Part shown: piece after piece, positions 63,992-64,000 of the stretch
Layout: each line of letters begins with the position of its first letter
Position numbering within the stretch: the first letter of the stretch is position 1
DNA from: SCUS01 sp966211675
GTDB taxonomy: Bacteria > Myxococcota_A > Polyangia > Polyangiales > Ga0077539
Reading direction: 5' to 3'
DNA: 64,000 nucleotides
Assembly: GCA_966211675.1 (NCBI GenBank)
Contig: CBIHPK010000008.1
Coordinates: 30,461-94,460, forward strand
Made by a program: the position numbers and the translations under genes
Notes under the pieces: model-generated
Told to the model about the DNA's origin: nothing
Database searches by the model: none
Seen by the model: the letters and a program-made list of their open reading frames with translations, nothing else

Positions 63992-64000
63992 CCCACCCGG

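Overview
The window is very GC-rich (roughly 70 percent by eye). Its non-phage genes include Cys-rich secreted lipoproteins with CGxCG repeats, a style familiar from Polyangia-type Myxococcota (Sandaracinus/Sorangium relatives). About 58 kb of it is a tailed-phage genome, most likely a prophage, with a Mu/FluMu-type contractile-tail morphogenesis module. No MuA/MuB transposase is present and no integrase is visible. The left end runs off the window inside a ParB-like gene, so the attachment or integration module may lie outside.

Layout. (1) 1-8048, minus strand: an early-left operon of ParB-like protein, DnaQ-like exonuclease, PD-(D/E)XK nuclease with a Cys cluster, RecT annealase and seven small proteins, almost all joined by 4-nt ATGA/GTGA overlaps. 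It is headed by two operator-like palindromes at 8092-8134. (2) 8180-10748: the switch region, with an ImmA/IrrE-like metalloprotease, a DUF5615/DUF433 toxin-antitoxin pair, a cI-like XRE repressor, a second operator pair (10705-10748) and a divergent Cro-like XRE gene. (3) 10752-26666, plus strand: early-right/replication operon with an SF2 helicase, a VRR-NUC nuclease, a degenerate RNase H-like protein and a 1140-residue primase-FeS helicase-XRE fusion. That last gene carries iteron-like repeats inside its own 3' end. A run of overlapping unknown genes and an HNH nuclease follow. (4) 26642-26923: one small minus-strand gene back to back with a likely late promoter. (5) 27133-52496: packaging, head and tail genes in Mu order (terminase, DUF935 portal, S49 protease/scaffold, capsid, DUF1320, sheath, tube, frameshifted tail chaperone, tape measure, gpN/gpP/gp45/gp46/gp47/gp48, fibres). 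Two inverted lipoprotein/membrane cargo genes sit between gp47 and gp48. (6) 52589-57903: a lysis/host-surface cassette with a metzincin lipoprotein, a HEVGH protein, an M15 peptidase, a GH25 lysozyme, a nucleotidyltransferase fold and several tiny membrane proteins.

58304-64000 is not phage-like. It holds a less GC-rich RloA/RloB (AbiL-type) ATPase-TOPRIM defence pair, a stand-alone type I R-subunit N-terminal-like PD-(D/E)XK protein, a small zinc-ribbon membrane protein and a large CGxCG lipoprotein cut close to the window end.

The most interesting signals are the iterons inside the primase-helicase gene (a lambda-O-like self-contained origin), an RRIDL tail motif shared by the two helicases, two operator pairs that fit two XRE regulators with nearly identical recognition helices, a GGGAAAA -1 frameshift in the tail chaperone, a vestigial second tail-fibre tip, and a recurrent leaderless promoter (TAnnnT 6-7 nt before the start codon) on cargo, repressor and host genes.
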